Source of the DNA: Flavobacterium sp.
GTDB lineage: Bacteria > Bacteroidota > Bacteroidia > Flavobacteriales > Flavobacteriaceae
Assembly (NCBI GenBank): GCA_027484725.1
Contig: JAIXSK010000039.1
Span: 1-64,000, forward strand
Direction of reading: 5' to 3'
Length of the DNA: 64,000 nucleotides
Positions within the stretch are counted from its first letter, which is position 1, and every line of letters begins with the position of its first letter. The position numbers and the translations under genes were made by a program. Of the stretch, positions 52,749 to 62,700 are shown one piece after another. The notes below the pieces were generated by a model. That model searched no databases, was not told where the DNA came from, and worked only from the letters and a program-made list of their open reading frames with translations.

Positions 52749-54959
52749 CTAGAACCAGAAGCCCAAACTCACCCAAACATAGCTTTTGGATTGCTCGGGA
52801 GACCAAGTGTATTTAATTTCAGCCGGACCAATAATGGATTCTATTCCGTAACCTACAGCATAACCGCTGTAGTTAATTTTTGAAAGCCATTTTGAATTGT
52901 CAAACAAATTGTCTGAAATGTTGGCGTAATTGGCCGAAAAATTCACATGATTCTTTTTGAAAATTTCATAATCAAGTGTTATGGTGCTCTTGATATAGGC
53001 ATCTCCGTTCAAACTCAAAAAGTCATATCCGTAAAAAGGTTTGAAATTATTAAGTGGAGCAAATCCGTATCCTCCTAAAACAAAATCAAAAAAATGAACG
53101 CTTTCTTTGCCAATAGCAAAACCCATTTCAGATTGATACTTGAGCGTAGTTTTCGTTAAGATTTTCTGAGCAAAACCCACCTCGCCTTTGAGTATAGAAA
53201 AATTATGAAATGCTCTGGTGTAGTTAGACGAGTAAAAATAATTTTGATAATCTCCTGAAAAATACCACCCTTTTTTGGGGAAATATTTATTGTCCAAAGC
53301 ATCAAACTTCAAATAACCAAAAGCACTTCCGTAGTGACTGCGTTCAAAATAAGCCCCACCGTCATCAATGGTTTTTGATTCAATGGTCAAATATTTATGT
53401 TCTAATCCGGCACCAATTAAAAACTTCTGAATAAATATCGTTTGGCAATACAACTGATTGGTAAAGTCCGCGAAGTCAACATTGATTGAACCTATGTTCT
53501 TTTGAGTAAACAAGGCTCCATCGCTGAAATCAGTAAAAACATTTCTGTTGAACTTGTTGAATTTAGATCTGAACCCAAAACTCCAATAAAAACCATTGTC
53601 AACATAATAGTCAAAATTGTATCGCAGATTATCTCCAAGAATAACATCTACCGAAGCTACATCATTTCTAAACAAAATTTTCTTCTGAGTTGCATTGAGC
53701 AAAATACCACTTTTGTATAATCCGTCATAATGCAGAGCAAAACGAACATAGGACTTTGTTGGGTTCTCTGTCAGAAAAATACTCAGATCGTCTGAACCAT
53801 TGTTTTTATCTAATCTGTAAGCAATAGAGCTAAAGTTTTGCGTCGCAGTAATATTATCCATTCCTCGGCGCAATTGATCAAAACTAATTTTGGTGTTTTG
53901 CTTGAACCTAAGCTTTCCAACCGCATAGGCGCGTGTGTAATTTTTTAGTGGATTGATGATGATGTTTTTGATATTCAAACTATCGGTCGCTGTACTTTTA
54001 GCTGCTGAACGAATGTAACCCGGATTTCCGAAAATTTTAATTTTGTCGTATAAAGCCATGGCTGCTGCTTCGCCTTTTTTGACAATTTCCTGCCCTTGAT
54101 CAAATGAAATTACTCCGTAGTCATTGATGTCTGGCTTGATGTAAATATCCGTTTTATTGCGTTTTTCCTTCATCTTCTCAATCATCTGAAGGTTAGAAAT
54201 CTGAACCAGAATTCTTGTCGCATCGCGCAAAGATTTGCGGTCTTTTAAATCGTCTTGCACATCAACGCCGATGATAATATCAGCCCCTAAATTCTTGATG
54301 GCTTCTACCGGAAAGTTGTTGGCCACTCCCCCATCAACCAACCATTTTCCGTCCATTTCAACCGGAGCAAACAAACTAGGGAAAGCTCCGCTGGCCAATA
54401 GTGCTTGCGGTAAATATCCTTTATCAAGTATAACTTCTTCACCGGTTTCGATATCCGTGGCAACGCACAAAAACGGAGTGGGTAGTTGGTTGAAATCGTG
54501 AATATCGCGGACCCGATTGAGTAATTTATTGAGCAAATTATAATTGTACATTCCGCGCGAAATGGCTGTGGGAATTCCGACTTTCATTTTCTTGACCGGA
54601 AGCGTAAAAGCATAACGCTCGTCGTTGTTTTTTTCGTAAAAATTCTTAGAGGCTCTGGGAATATAGTCGCTCAACAAAGCATCAAAATCAGTATCTTGAA
54701 AAATAGAGTCAATTTGCTGAGCAGAATAGCCCGAGGCATAGAGCCCGCCCACAACAGCGCCCATACTGGTTCCGCCAATATAATCGATTTTTACACCCGC
54801 TTTTTCAAGCACTTTCAAAACACCAATATGCGCAAATCCTTTGGCACCACCTCCGCTGAGCACCAAGCCAATTTTAGGTCTTGGTTTGACCTCTTCGGTT
54901 TGCGCCCACAAGAAATTTGTAGTACAGAACAATAAAAATAACCACCCAATTTTCTTCAT
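52749..54959 (-). CDS. Patatin-like phospholipase with C-terminal beta-barrel (type Vd-like)
   Basis: This 736-residue protein has a signal peptide (MKKIGWLFLLFCTTNFLWAQ), a patatin domain (about 28-300) with oxyanion hole GGGAKGFAHIG, nucleophile Ser in GGTSMGAVVGG and catalytic Asp in VDGGVANNFPVEA, a POTRA-like linker (about 320-400) and a C-terminal Omp85-like 16-stranded barrel ending in aromatic FWF. The order matches type Vd (PlpD-like) secreted lipases. ATG 54959 lies 7 bases after the uvrC stop; the longer opening at 55022 overlaps uvrC and adds residues before a perfect signal peptide. Confidence 0.9.
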   Translation of the reverse strand: MKKIGWLFLLFCTTNFLWAQTEEVKPRPKIGLVLSGGGAKGFAHIGVLKVLEKAGVKIDYIGGTSMGAVVGGLYASGYSAQQIDSIFQDTDFDALLSDYIPRASKNFYEKNNDERYAFTLPVKKMKVGIPTAISRGMYNYNLLNKLLNRVRDIHDFNQLPTPFLCVATDIETGEEVILDKGYLPQALLASGAFPSLFAPVEMDGKWLVDGGVANNFPVEAIKNLGADIIIGVDVQDDLKDRKSLRDATRILVQISNLQMIEKMKEKRNKTDIYIKPDINDYGVISFDQGQEIVKKGEAAAMALYDKIKIFGNPGYIRSAAKSTATDSLNIKNIIINPLKNYTRAYAVGKLRFKQNTKISFDQLRRGMDNITATQNFSSIAYRLDKNNGSDDLSIFLTENPTKSYVRFALHYDGLYKSGILLNATQKKILFRNDVASVDVILGDNLRYNFDYYVDNGFYWSFGFRSKFNKFNRNVFTDFSDGALFTQKNIGSINVDFADFTNQLYCQTIFIQKFLIGAGLEHKYLTIESKTIDDGGAYFERSHYGSAFGYLKFDALDNKYFPKKGWYFSGDYQNYFYSSNYTRAFHNFSILKGEVGFAQKILTKTTLKYQSEMGFAIGKESVHFFDFVLGGYGFAPLNNFKPFYGYDFLSLNGDAYIKSTITLDYEIFKKNHVNFSANYANISDNLFDNSKWLSKINYSGYAVGYGIESIIGPAEIKYTWSPEQSKSYVWVSLGFWF

Positions 54960-54966
54960 AGAACCA

Positions 54967-56766
54967 TTACGGATTAGAAGTTTGGTAAAAGTCGATAATT
55001 TTTTTGGCTTTTGACGCGCCAACCACCGAAGAAATTTCTTGCTCTGATGCTAATTTTAATCTTTTAACACTTTTGAAGTGCTGAAGGAGCATCTGCATGG
55101 TTTTTTCACCAACCCCCGGAATGTCTTCCATGGAAGATTTCAAAGCCGATTTGCTGCGTTTATCTCGGTGAAAAGTAATCCCAAAACGGTGTGCTTCGTT
55201 GCGCAAATGCTGAATTACTTTGAGCGTTTCAGATTTTTTATCCAGATACAGTGGCACCGAATCGCCCGGATAAAACAATTCTTCTAAGCGTTTGGCAATG
55301 CCAATAATGGCCACTTTTCCGCGAAGACCCAGTGCGTCAATACTTTTAAGCGCCGATGACAACTGACCTTTTCCTCCGTCAATGATGATGAGTTGCGGCA
55401 AAGTTTGTTCTTCATCCAGCATGCGTTTGTACCGGCGATACACCACTTCTTCCATCGAGGCAAAATCATTTGGTCCTTCAACGGTTTTGATGTTGAAATG
55501 GCGGTAATCTTTTTTGCTGGGTTTTCCGTCTTTAAAAACCACACAAGCCGAAACCGGGTTGGTTCCCTGAATATTTGAGTTGTCAAAACATTCAATGTGT
55601 CTGGGTTCGACAGAAAGGCGTAAATCTTTTTGCATCTGCGCCATGATGCGGTTGGTGTGCCGGTCCGGATCTACAATCTGAATTTGTTTGAGTTGTTCCA
55701 TTCGGTAAAACTTGGCATTGCGCTCTGAAAGTTCCAAAATTTGCTTTTTATCACCAAGTTGCGGAACGGTCACTTTGATGTGCTCGCCCAAATCAACTTC
55801 AAACGGAACAATGATTTCTTTAGACAATAAATGAAAACGCTCGCGCAATTCAACAATCATCAAGCTAAGCAATTCTTCGTCGGTTTCGTCGAGTTTCTTT
55901 TTGATTTCAGAAGTATGTGATCGAATGATGGAGCCGTGCGCAATTTGCAAAAAGTTGACATACGCCGCGCCTTCGTCTGATACAATCGAAAAAACATCGA
56001 CATTGTTGATTTTAGGGTTGACAATGGTAGACCGCGACTGATAATTTTCGAGCACCTCAATTTTTTCTTTGATGATTTGTGCCGCTTCAAACTGCATATC
56101 GGCGGCCAATTCGGTCATTTTCTTTTTAAAATCGCGCAAACTGTCTTTGAAATTTCCTTTGAGAATTTGTCGAATCGCGTCAACTTGAGCTTGGTAATTT
56201 TGAAGTGATTCGTGTCCTTCACACGGACCTTTACAATTGCCGATGTGAAATTCTAAACAAACTTTGAATTTGTGGTTTTGGATGTTTTGCTCGTTTAAAT
56301 CATAATTACAGGTGCGCAGCGGATACAATTCTTTAATCAATTCTAAAATGGTATTGACCGTCTTAAAATTGGTATACGGACCAAAATATTCCGAGCCATC
56401 TTTGATCATGCGTCTCGTTGAAAAAACACGCGAAAAAGGTTCTTTTTTAATACACAACCAAGGATAACTTTTGTCATCGCGCAAAAGCACATTATACCGC
56501 GGTTGCAGTTTTTTGATCAGATTGTTTTCAAGCAAAAGCGCATCAGATTCTGTAGGGACCACAATGTGTTTGATGGTCACAATTTTTTTGACCAGCACAT
56601 TGGTTTTAGCCGTATCATGAACTTTATTGAAATACGAAGAAACGCGTTTTTTGAGGTTTTTGGCTTTACCTACATACAGAATTTTGCCTTCTTTGTCAAA
56701 ATACTGATAAACGCCCGGGCTGTCCGGAAGCGATTGTATCTGAAGTTCTAATGAAGGTTGCTGCAT
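54967..56766 (-). CDS. uvrC: UvrABC excinuclease subunit C
   Basis: This 599-residue protein makes the incisions of nucleotide excision repair. Domains in order are a GIY-YIG nuclease (SPGVYQYFDKEGKILYVGKAKNLKKRV), a UVR motif near residue 210 (ADMQFEAAQIIKEKIE), the RNase H-like 5' nuclease (ECFDNSNIQGTNPVSACVVF) and a C-terminal helix-hairpin-helix pair (DIPGVGEKTMQMLL). The ATG at 56766 is chosen over the opening at 56820. It is divergent from the decarboxylase gene, with overlapping promoter regions. Confidence 0.96.
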   Translation of the reverse strand: MQQPSLELQIQSLPDSPGVYQYFDKEGKILYVGKAKNLKKRVSSYFNKVHDTAKTNVLVKKIVTIKHIVVPTESDALLLENNLIKKLQPRYNVLLRDDKSYPWLCIKKEPFSRVFSTRRMIKDGSEYFGPYTNFKTVNTILELIKELYPLRTCNYDLNEQNIQNHKFKVCLEFHIGNCKGPCEGHESLQNYQAQVDAIRQILKGNFKDSLRDFKKKMTELAADMQFEAAQIIKEKIEVLENYQSRSTIVNPKINNVDVFSIVSDEGAAYVNFLQIAHGSIIRSHTSEIKKKLDETDEELLSLMIVELRERFHLLSKEIIVPFEVDLGEHIKVTVPQLGDKKQILELSERNAKFYRMEQLKQIQIVDPDRHTNRIMAQMQKDLRLSVEPRHIECFDNSNIQGTNPVSACVVFKDGKPSKKDYRHFNIKTVEGPNDFASMEEVVYRRYKRMLDEEQTLPQLIIIDGGKGQLSSALKSIDALGLRGKVAIIGIAKRLEELFYPGDSVPLYLDKKSETLKVIQHLRNEAHRFGITFHRDKRSKSALKSSMEDIPGVGEKTMQMLLQHFKSVKRLKLASEQEISSVVGASKAKKIIDFYQTSNP

Positions 56767-56849
56767 AAAAACAAAGTTACTTGAATTCTCACAAAAACCA
56801 AATGCGTCAACACCTAACAAATATCATGTTTTATGCTCGTTCAAGATGC

Positions 56850-56857
56850 TAGTTTTG
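56850..56857 (+). promoter_or_regulatory. -7 element of the decarboxylase gene
   Basis: TAGTTTTG matches TAnnTTTG exactly and lies 15 bases before ATG 56873. It overlaps the codons that follow the alternative ATG at 56846, which argues for the later start. Confidence 0.5.
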
Positions 56858-56872
56858 CCCAAATTTCAGCAG

Positions 56873-58123
56873 ATGATTTATTGGAAAAAACGCACGCGCG
56901 AACAGCTCAAAACGCTTGTTCAAAAAGCCTTGGAGCAAAACATCAACTTTGCACAAGATATCTCTTTGGGTTATCCGGCTTCAAAACTAGACGGAAAAGT
57001 ATTTTATGACGATGCACCTTTTTTAAAAGAAGCGCCTACTTTGCAAACTTTTGTTGCCAATCCGAATCATATTGGTTGTCATACGTTGGGCGAATCTGAA
57101 AATGTGTTTTGCGGAACCCACGATTTGGAGCGCGAAGTTTTAAATGTGCTTGCCGTAGATATTTTTAAAGCCCAACCCCTTGATTTTGACGGCTACATTT
57201 CGCCCGGCGGAACCGAGGCCAATATTCAGGCGCTTTGGATGTATCGCAATCATTATATCTACAACAAAAAAGCAAAGTTGTCTGAAATCGTTATTGTCTC
57301 TTCAGAAGACACACATTATTCCATCCCGAAAGGCGCCAATTTATTACAAATAGATTGGGTCAAAGTTCCGGTAGATGAAAATTCGCGAGCCATTGAATCA
57401 GGTCAGCTTTATCAACTTTTGGAGCACGCCCAACAAAACGGGAAAAAATATTTTATCGCAGTGGCTAATATGGGCACTACTATGTTTGGTTCTGTTGATG
57501 ATCCGCAGGTGTATACCGATGCTTTTCAAAAATTGGGTGTAACATTTAAACTGCATATTGACGCGGCTTACGGCGGTTTTGTATATCCGTTCAGTCATCA
57601 AAAATCTACGATGAATTTTACCAATTCGAATATTTCATCCATTACCATTGATGCGCACAAAATGCTGCAAGCGCCCTACGGAACCGGTGTTTTTATTTGC
57701 CGAAAAGGATTAATTGAAAACGTGCTCACACCAGAAGCCTCGTATGTTGAAGGCATGGATTTAACGCTTTGCGGAAGTCGTTCAGGTGCCAATGCCATTG
57801 CCGTTTGGATGATTTTATTTACCTACGGACCGCACGGTTGGTTTGAAAAAATCAGCGTTTTACAAATGCGCACGCAATTTTTATGCAATCAACTCGGCGC
57901 GCTGGGCGTAAAATATTTCAGAGAGCCACACATGAATATTGTGACCATTGATGCCGAGTATGTTCCGAAAAAGCTGGCAGAAAAATTCCATTTGGTTCCG
58001 CAAACACATCAAGGGCATAACCAATGGTATAAAATAGTGGTCATGCATCATGTAGAAGTCGAGCATTTAACTACTTTTATAGCTGAACTCAAAGCAGTTT
58101 TGCTATGCTCAAAAATGCCTTAA
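56873..58123 (+). CDS. Group II PLP-dependent decarboxylase-like enzyme
   Basis: This product of about 416 residues has the fold-type I pattern of group II amino-acid decarboxylases: GYISPGGTEANIQALW, the cofactor Asp in LHIDAAYGGFVYPF and the PLP Lys in ITIDAHKMLQAPYGTGVF. Members decarboxylate glutamate, aspartate, tyrosine, tryptophan or histidine; the substrate here is not evident. It is slightly shorter than typical family members, which have a longer N-terminal dimerisation arm. Its end overlaps the start of the next gene by 19 bases. Confidence 0.82.
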   Translation: MIYWKKRTREQLKTLVQKALEQNINFAQDISLGYPASKLDGKVFYDDAPFLKEAPTLQTFVANPNHIGCHTLGESENVFCGTHDLEREVLNVLAVDIFKAQPLDFDGYISPGGTEANIQALWMYRNHYIYNKKAKLSEIVIVSSEDTHYSIPKGANLLQIDWVKVPVDENSRAIESGQLYQLLEHAQQNGKKYFIAVANMGTTMFGSVDDPQVYTDAFQKLGVTFKLHIDAAYGGFVYPFSHQKSTMNFTNSNISSITIDAHKMLQAPYGTGVFICRKGLIENVLTPEASYVEGMDLTLCGSRSGANAIAVWMILFTYGPHGWFEKISVLQMRTQFLCNQLGALGVKYFREPHMNIVTIDAEYVPKKLAEKFHLVPQTHQGHNQWYKIVVMHHVEVEHLTTFIAELKAVLLCSKMP

Positions 58124-58668
58124 GAAAACAGTATAAAGAACTTCGAACAAAATTAACCGAAGAACAAAAAGAATCACTGAGTTTGGCCATCGCCAATCAA
58201 TTATTGCGTTTACCCGTTTGGGAGAAAACCTATTTTCACGTTTTTCTACCTATTGAAATACAGCATGAAGTCAACACCGAGTTTATCTTGCATTTACTCT
58301 CCGGAAAAGACAAAGAAATTTTGATTTCGCGCAGTGATTTTCAGACCAAAACCATGACGCATTTTTTATTGACCGACAACACTCAACTTCAAAAAAATGA
58401 GTATGGGATTCCTGAACCAGTTAGCGGAATAGAAGTATCGACAGCACAAATAGACGTGGTTTTTGTACCGCTATTGGCCTTTGATAAATTAGGGAATCGC
58501 GTGGGGTACGGTCAGGGTTTTTACGATCGGTTTTTAAAACAATGCAAACCCGAAGTAATCAAAATCGGCTTGTCGTTTTTTGAGCCCGTTGATTTGATTG
58601 AAGACACCCATCCGGAGGATATTCGCTTAGATTTTTGTGTTACTCCTGAAAAAATTTATCCCTTTTAA
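58105..58668 (+). CDS. 5-Formyltetrahydrofolate cyclo-ligase
   Basis: This 187-residue enzyme converts 5-formyl-THF to 5,10-methenyl-THF with ATP, recovering a storage or inhibitory folate. The N-terminal KNALRKQYKELRTKL and the C-terminal ATP/Mg motif NRVGYGQGFYDRFL are typical. It overlaps the decarboxylase gene by 19 bases, so it is cotranscribed, and its stop overlaps the convergent lspA stop by 4 bases. Confidence 0.93.
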   Translation: MLKNALRKQYKELRTKLTEEQKESLSLAIANQLLRLPVWEKTYFHVFLPIEIQHEVNTEFILHLLSGKDKEILISRSDFQTKTMTHFLLTDNTQLQKNEYGIPEPVSGIEVSTAQIDVVFVPLLAFDKLGNRVGYGQGFYDRFLKQCKPEVIKIGLSFFEPVDLIEDTHPEDIRLDFCVTPEKIYPF

Positions 58669-59294
58669 GCCTCTTCTGCTTGAGGGGCAACAGAACTGTG
58701 GTTTTTGTGGAATGCTTTTCGGTTGAAGACAATTAAAATCCCTACACCTGTTGAAATAGCCATGTCTGCAATGTTAAATATTGCATTGAAAAACTTGAAT
58801 TCTTTACCACCCACTACCGGGAACCACTGTGGAAAGTGCGTATCTACCATCGGAAAATAAAGCATGTCGACCACTTTTCCGTGAAAAAGAGTGCCGTAAG
58901 GTTGTGCTGAGAAAAGTTGCGCTAATTTACCGTGGCTGTCATCAAAAACAATCCCGTAAAAAACCGAATCAATAATATTTCCGAAAGCGCCCGCCAAAAT
59001 GAGGGCAATGGCCACGATTAAATATTTTGAACCGCCTTTGTGCACAGAATCCCAAAGCCAATAACCAATAGCACTCACAGCAACGAGTCTGAACAAAGTT
59101 AATATGAGTTTTCCGTAAGCGCCCGGAATTTCGGTGCCCCAGGCCATGCCTTCGTTTTCAATAAACAGAATTTTAAACCAGCCAAAAACACTGACTTCTT
59201 CGCCCAAAACAAAATTGGTTTTGATGTAAATTTTGGTCACTTGGTCGACCAACAGAATAATGAATATCAGAAAGTACGCGTTACGTAAAGACAT
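58665..59294 (-). CDS. lspA: Lipoprotein signal peptidase
   Basis: This 209-residue aspartic peptidase with four membrane helices removes signal peptides from prolipoproteins. Catalytic Asp residues lie in LILAGAFGNIIDSVFYG and FNAIFNIADMAISTGVG. It is longer than the roughly 160-residue E. coli form, with extra residues between the two motifs (GKLAQLFSAQPYGTLFHGKVVDM) and a hydrophilic tail, as in other Bacteroidota. Many lipoproteins encoded in this window would be its substrates. It follows the DksA-like gene across a terminator. Confidence 0.94.
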   Translation of the reverse strand: MSLRNAYFLIFIILLVDQVTKIYIKTNFVLGEEVSVFGWFKILFIENEGMAWGTEIPGAYGKLILTLFRLVAVSAIGYWLWDSVHKGGSKYLIVAIALILAGAFGNIIDSVFYGIVFDDSHGKLAQLFSAQPYGTLFHGKVVDMLYFPMVDTHFPQWFPVVGGKEFKFFNAIFNIADMAISTGVGILIVFNRKAFHKNHSSVAPQAEEA

Positions 59295-59339
59295 TTCTTA
59301 ATTTTTAGTGCGCCAAAAGTACTATTATTTTCTAAAAAA

Positions 59340-59359
59340 AACGCCCCGATTGGAGCGTT
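59340..59359 (-). terminator. Terminator of the ileS-dksA unit
   Basis: AACGC (59340-59344) pairs with GCGTT (59355-59359), extended past one mismatch by CC/GG. The A8 run to the left gives the U-tract, 20 bases after the DksA-like gene stop. Confidence 0.75.
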
Positions 59360-59379
59360 AATTTTAGGTTTTGAGATGC

Positions 59380-59760
59380 TTATCGCTGCATGTTTTTGGC
59401 CTCAATGCTCATAGTCGCGTGCGGCACAATCATCAAGCGTTCTTTGCTGATGAGCTTTCCGGTTACTTTGCAAATTCCGTAGGTTTTATTTTCAACACGG
59501 AATAAGGCGTTTTTGAGGTCGCGGATGAATTTTTCTTGACGGATGGCCAATTGCGAATTCGCTTCTTTTGACATGGTTTCGCTGCCTTCTTCAAAGGCTT
59601 TGAACGTAGGCGAAGTATCGTCGGTTCCGTTGTTGAGGTCATTCATATAGGCGCTTTTGATCAAGTCTAAATCGGCCTGTGCTTTTTGGATTTTTTTGAG
59701 GATCAGTTCTTTAAACTCTGCCAAATCTGCGTCAGAGTATCGTGTAATTTCATCTACCAT
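59380..59760 (-). CDS. DksA/TraR-family protein without the full zinc site
   Basis: This 126-residue protein has the helical coiled-coil N terminus (ADLAEFKELILKKIQKAQADLDLI) and the C-terminal DksA-like end (RVENKTYGICKVTGKLISKERLMIVPHAT). DksA binds RNA polymerase to adjust transcription in the stringent response. Of the four zinc-binding cysteines only one remains (ICKVTGK), and the second pair is replaced by His and non-ligands, so zinc binding is doubtful. It lies 7 bases after ileS and is cotranscribed with it. Confidence 0.87.
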   Translation of the reverse strand: MVDEITRYSDADLAEFKELILKKIQKAQADLDLIKSAYMNDLNNGTDDTSPTFKAFEEGSETMSKEANSQLAIRQEKFIRDLKNALFRVENKTYGICKVTGKLISKERLMIVPHATMSIEAKNMQR

Positions 59761-59767
59761 AATCTAG

Positions 59768-62700
59768 CTACTTTGAAATGAATATTCTTGTTTTAATGTC
59801 GTCAAACTCAATTTCTGAACCTTCCGAAACTTGCGATTCAAAAACCAACGATTCAGTGAGTGTTTCTGCCTGAATGTACGAAAGGTTGTTCTGAACTGCT
59901 TTTTCCAATCGGGCTTCTTTTTCAAGAACCACGCGAATGGTGTCGGTTACTTCAAAACCTGAGTCTTTGCGGATATTTTGAATTCTGTTGACCAGCTCAC
60001 GAGCAATGCCTTCATCCTTGAGTTCATCTGACAAAGTAATATCAAGAGCGACAGTAATTCCGTTGGAACTGGCCACCAACCATCCTTCAATATCCTGAGT
60101 AGAAATCTCTACATCTTCTAATGATAAAGTTATATTTTTTCCTGAAATATCAACATCCAAGGCACCTGAAGTTTCGATTTGTTGAATTTGAGCCGCAGAA
60201 AAAGATTGTATCTCTTTGGAAATCAAACCCATATCTTTTCCAAATTTAGGGCCTAAAGTCTTGAAATTAGGCTTGATTTGCTTGACCAAAATATCAGAAG
60301 CATCGTCCATGAGCTCTATTTCTTTGACATTTACCTCGGCTTTAATCAAATCAGAAACGGCCTCAATCTCAGCGCGCTGTTGCTTGTCAAGTATAGGAAT
60401 CATCACTCTTTTGAGCGGTTGACGCACTTTAATCATCTCTTTTTTGCGCAACGATAAAACAAGTGATGAAATGGTCTGGGCCGACTCCATTTTGTGCTCG
60501 AGTGATTTATCAACAAAGTTTTCAACGCAAACCGGGAATTCTGCCAAATGCACACTGGCAAATGACTCGCTGCCGGTAGCTTGAGTCAAATCGCGATAAA
60601 GCTTATCCATAAAGAACGGAGCAATCGGAGCGCCCAACTTACTTACGGTAAGCAAACAAGTATACAAGGTTTGGTAAGCGGCAATTTTGTCTTGGGCATA
60701 TTCGCCTTTCCAGAAACGACGACGGCACAAACGCACATACCAATTGCTCAAATGCTCTTGAACAAAATCTGAAATGGCGCGCGCGGCTTTGGTCGGTTCG
60801 TAATCGGCATAATACGAATCAACATTTTTAATCAGGGTATGAAGCTCTGATAAAATCCAACGATCAATTTCAGGTCGCTCAGCAAGCGGCACCTCTGGTT
60901 CGTTGTATTGGAAGTTATCAATATTGGCATACAAAGCAAAAAACGAATAGGTATTGTATAAAGTTCCGAAGAATTTACGACGCACCTCAGTAATGCCCTC
61001 TAAATCAAATTTGAGGTTGTCCCACGGATTGGCGTTAGAAATCATATACCAACGCGTAGCATCCGGGCCATGTTCGGCAATGGTTTGAAACGGATCGATG
61101 GCATTGCCCAAACGTTTAGACATTTTTTGCCCGTTTTTATCGAGGACCAAACCATTCGAAACTACATTTTTATAAGATACTTGGTCAAAAACCAAAGTCG
61201 AAATGGCGTGCAGCGTATAAAACCAACCGCGGGTTTGATCTACTCCTTCGGCAATAAAATCTGCGGGATAAGCCTCGTGGTTGTCAATGTAAGATTTGTT
61301 TTCAAACGGATAATGCCATTGTGCATAAGGCATGGCGCCTGAATCAAACCAAACGTCAATCAAATCAGTTTCGCGGAACATTTTCTGACCCGACGGCGAA
61401 ACCAAAACAACAGCATCAACTACATTTTTATGTAAATCAACTAAGTTGTAATTGGCCTCAGACATATTGCCGATTTCGAATCCTTTGTACGGATTATCAT
61501 TCTGAAAACCGGCGGCTATGGATTTTTCAATCTCGGTGTAAAGTTCTTCTACCGAGCCAATACAAATTTCTTCTTTTTTATCTTCGGTTCTCCAGATGGG
61601 AAGCGGAATACCCCAATAACGCGATCGCGATAAATTCCAATCGTTGGCGTTTTTGAGCCAGTTGCCAAAACGACCTTCACCGGTTGCTTTGGGTTTCCAG
61701 TTGATGGTGTCGTTGAGCTCAAACATGCGTTCTTTAAGTTCGGTGACTTTGATGAACCATGAATCAAGCGGATAATACAAAATGGGTTTATCAGTGCGCC
61801 AACAATGTGGATAACTGTGTACGTATTTCTCTACTTTAAAAGCTTTGTTTTCTTCTTTCAGTCGGATGGCTATTTCTACATCCACTGATTTCTCTGGTGC
61901 TTCGCCATCGTTGTAATATTCGTTCTTGACATATTTGCCCGACAAATCGCCCAAACCTTGAATGAATCTTCCTTGTAAATCAACCAGCGGCACCGGATTT
62001 CCGGCGGCATCAAGCACGAGCATCGGCGGAACTTCAGGCGAAGCTTCTTTGGCGGCTTTGGCATCATCGGCGCCAAAAGTAGGCGCGGTGTGTACGATTC
62101 CGGTTCCGTCTTCGGTGGTGACGAAATCACCGGCAATCACGCGAAACGCATTTTCAGGTGTTTGATACGGCAATGCATACGGCAATAATTGCTCGTAACG
62201 AATACCTACTAAATCGGCACCTTTGGCTTCGGCTAAAACCACATAGGGTATTTTTTTGTCTTCTGATTTATATTGTTCTAACTCAACTTGACTAACAGCC
62301 GCTGCATATTTCCCGGCAAAAACTTTGGTCAAAAGCGGCTTGGCCAAGATAACTTTAATGGGGTCAAAAGTGTATTGATTAAAAGTCTGAACCAAAACGT
62401 AGTCAATCTTAGGGCCGACTGTCAAAGCGGTGTTACTCGGCAAAGTCCACGGTGTGGTGGTCCAAGCCAAGAAATGAATATCGCCAAAAGTCTTTAAAGA
62501 GCTGGGCAACGAATCTTGAACTGCTTTGAATTGCGCCACAATCGTCGTGTCTGAAACATCGCGGTACGTGCCCGGTTGGTTGACCTCGTGCGAAGACAAT
62601 CCGGTTCCGGCTTTGGGTGAATACGGCTGAATGGTGTAGCCTTTGTACATCAAATCTTTGCTGTACATTTGTTTGAGCAACCACCAAACGGTTTCCATGT

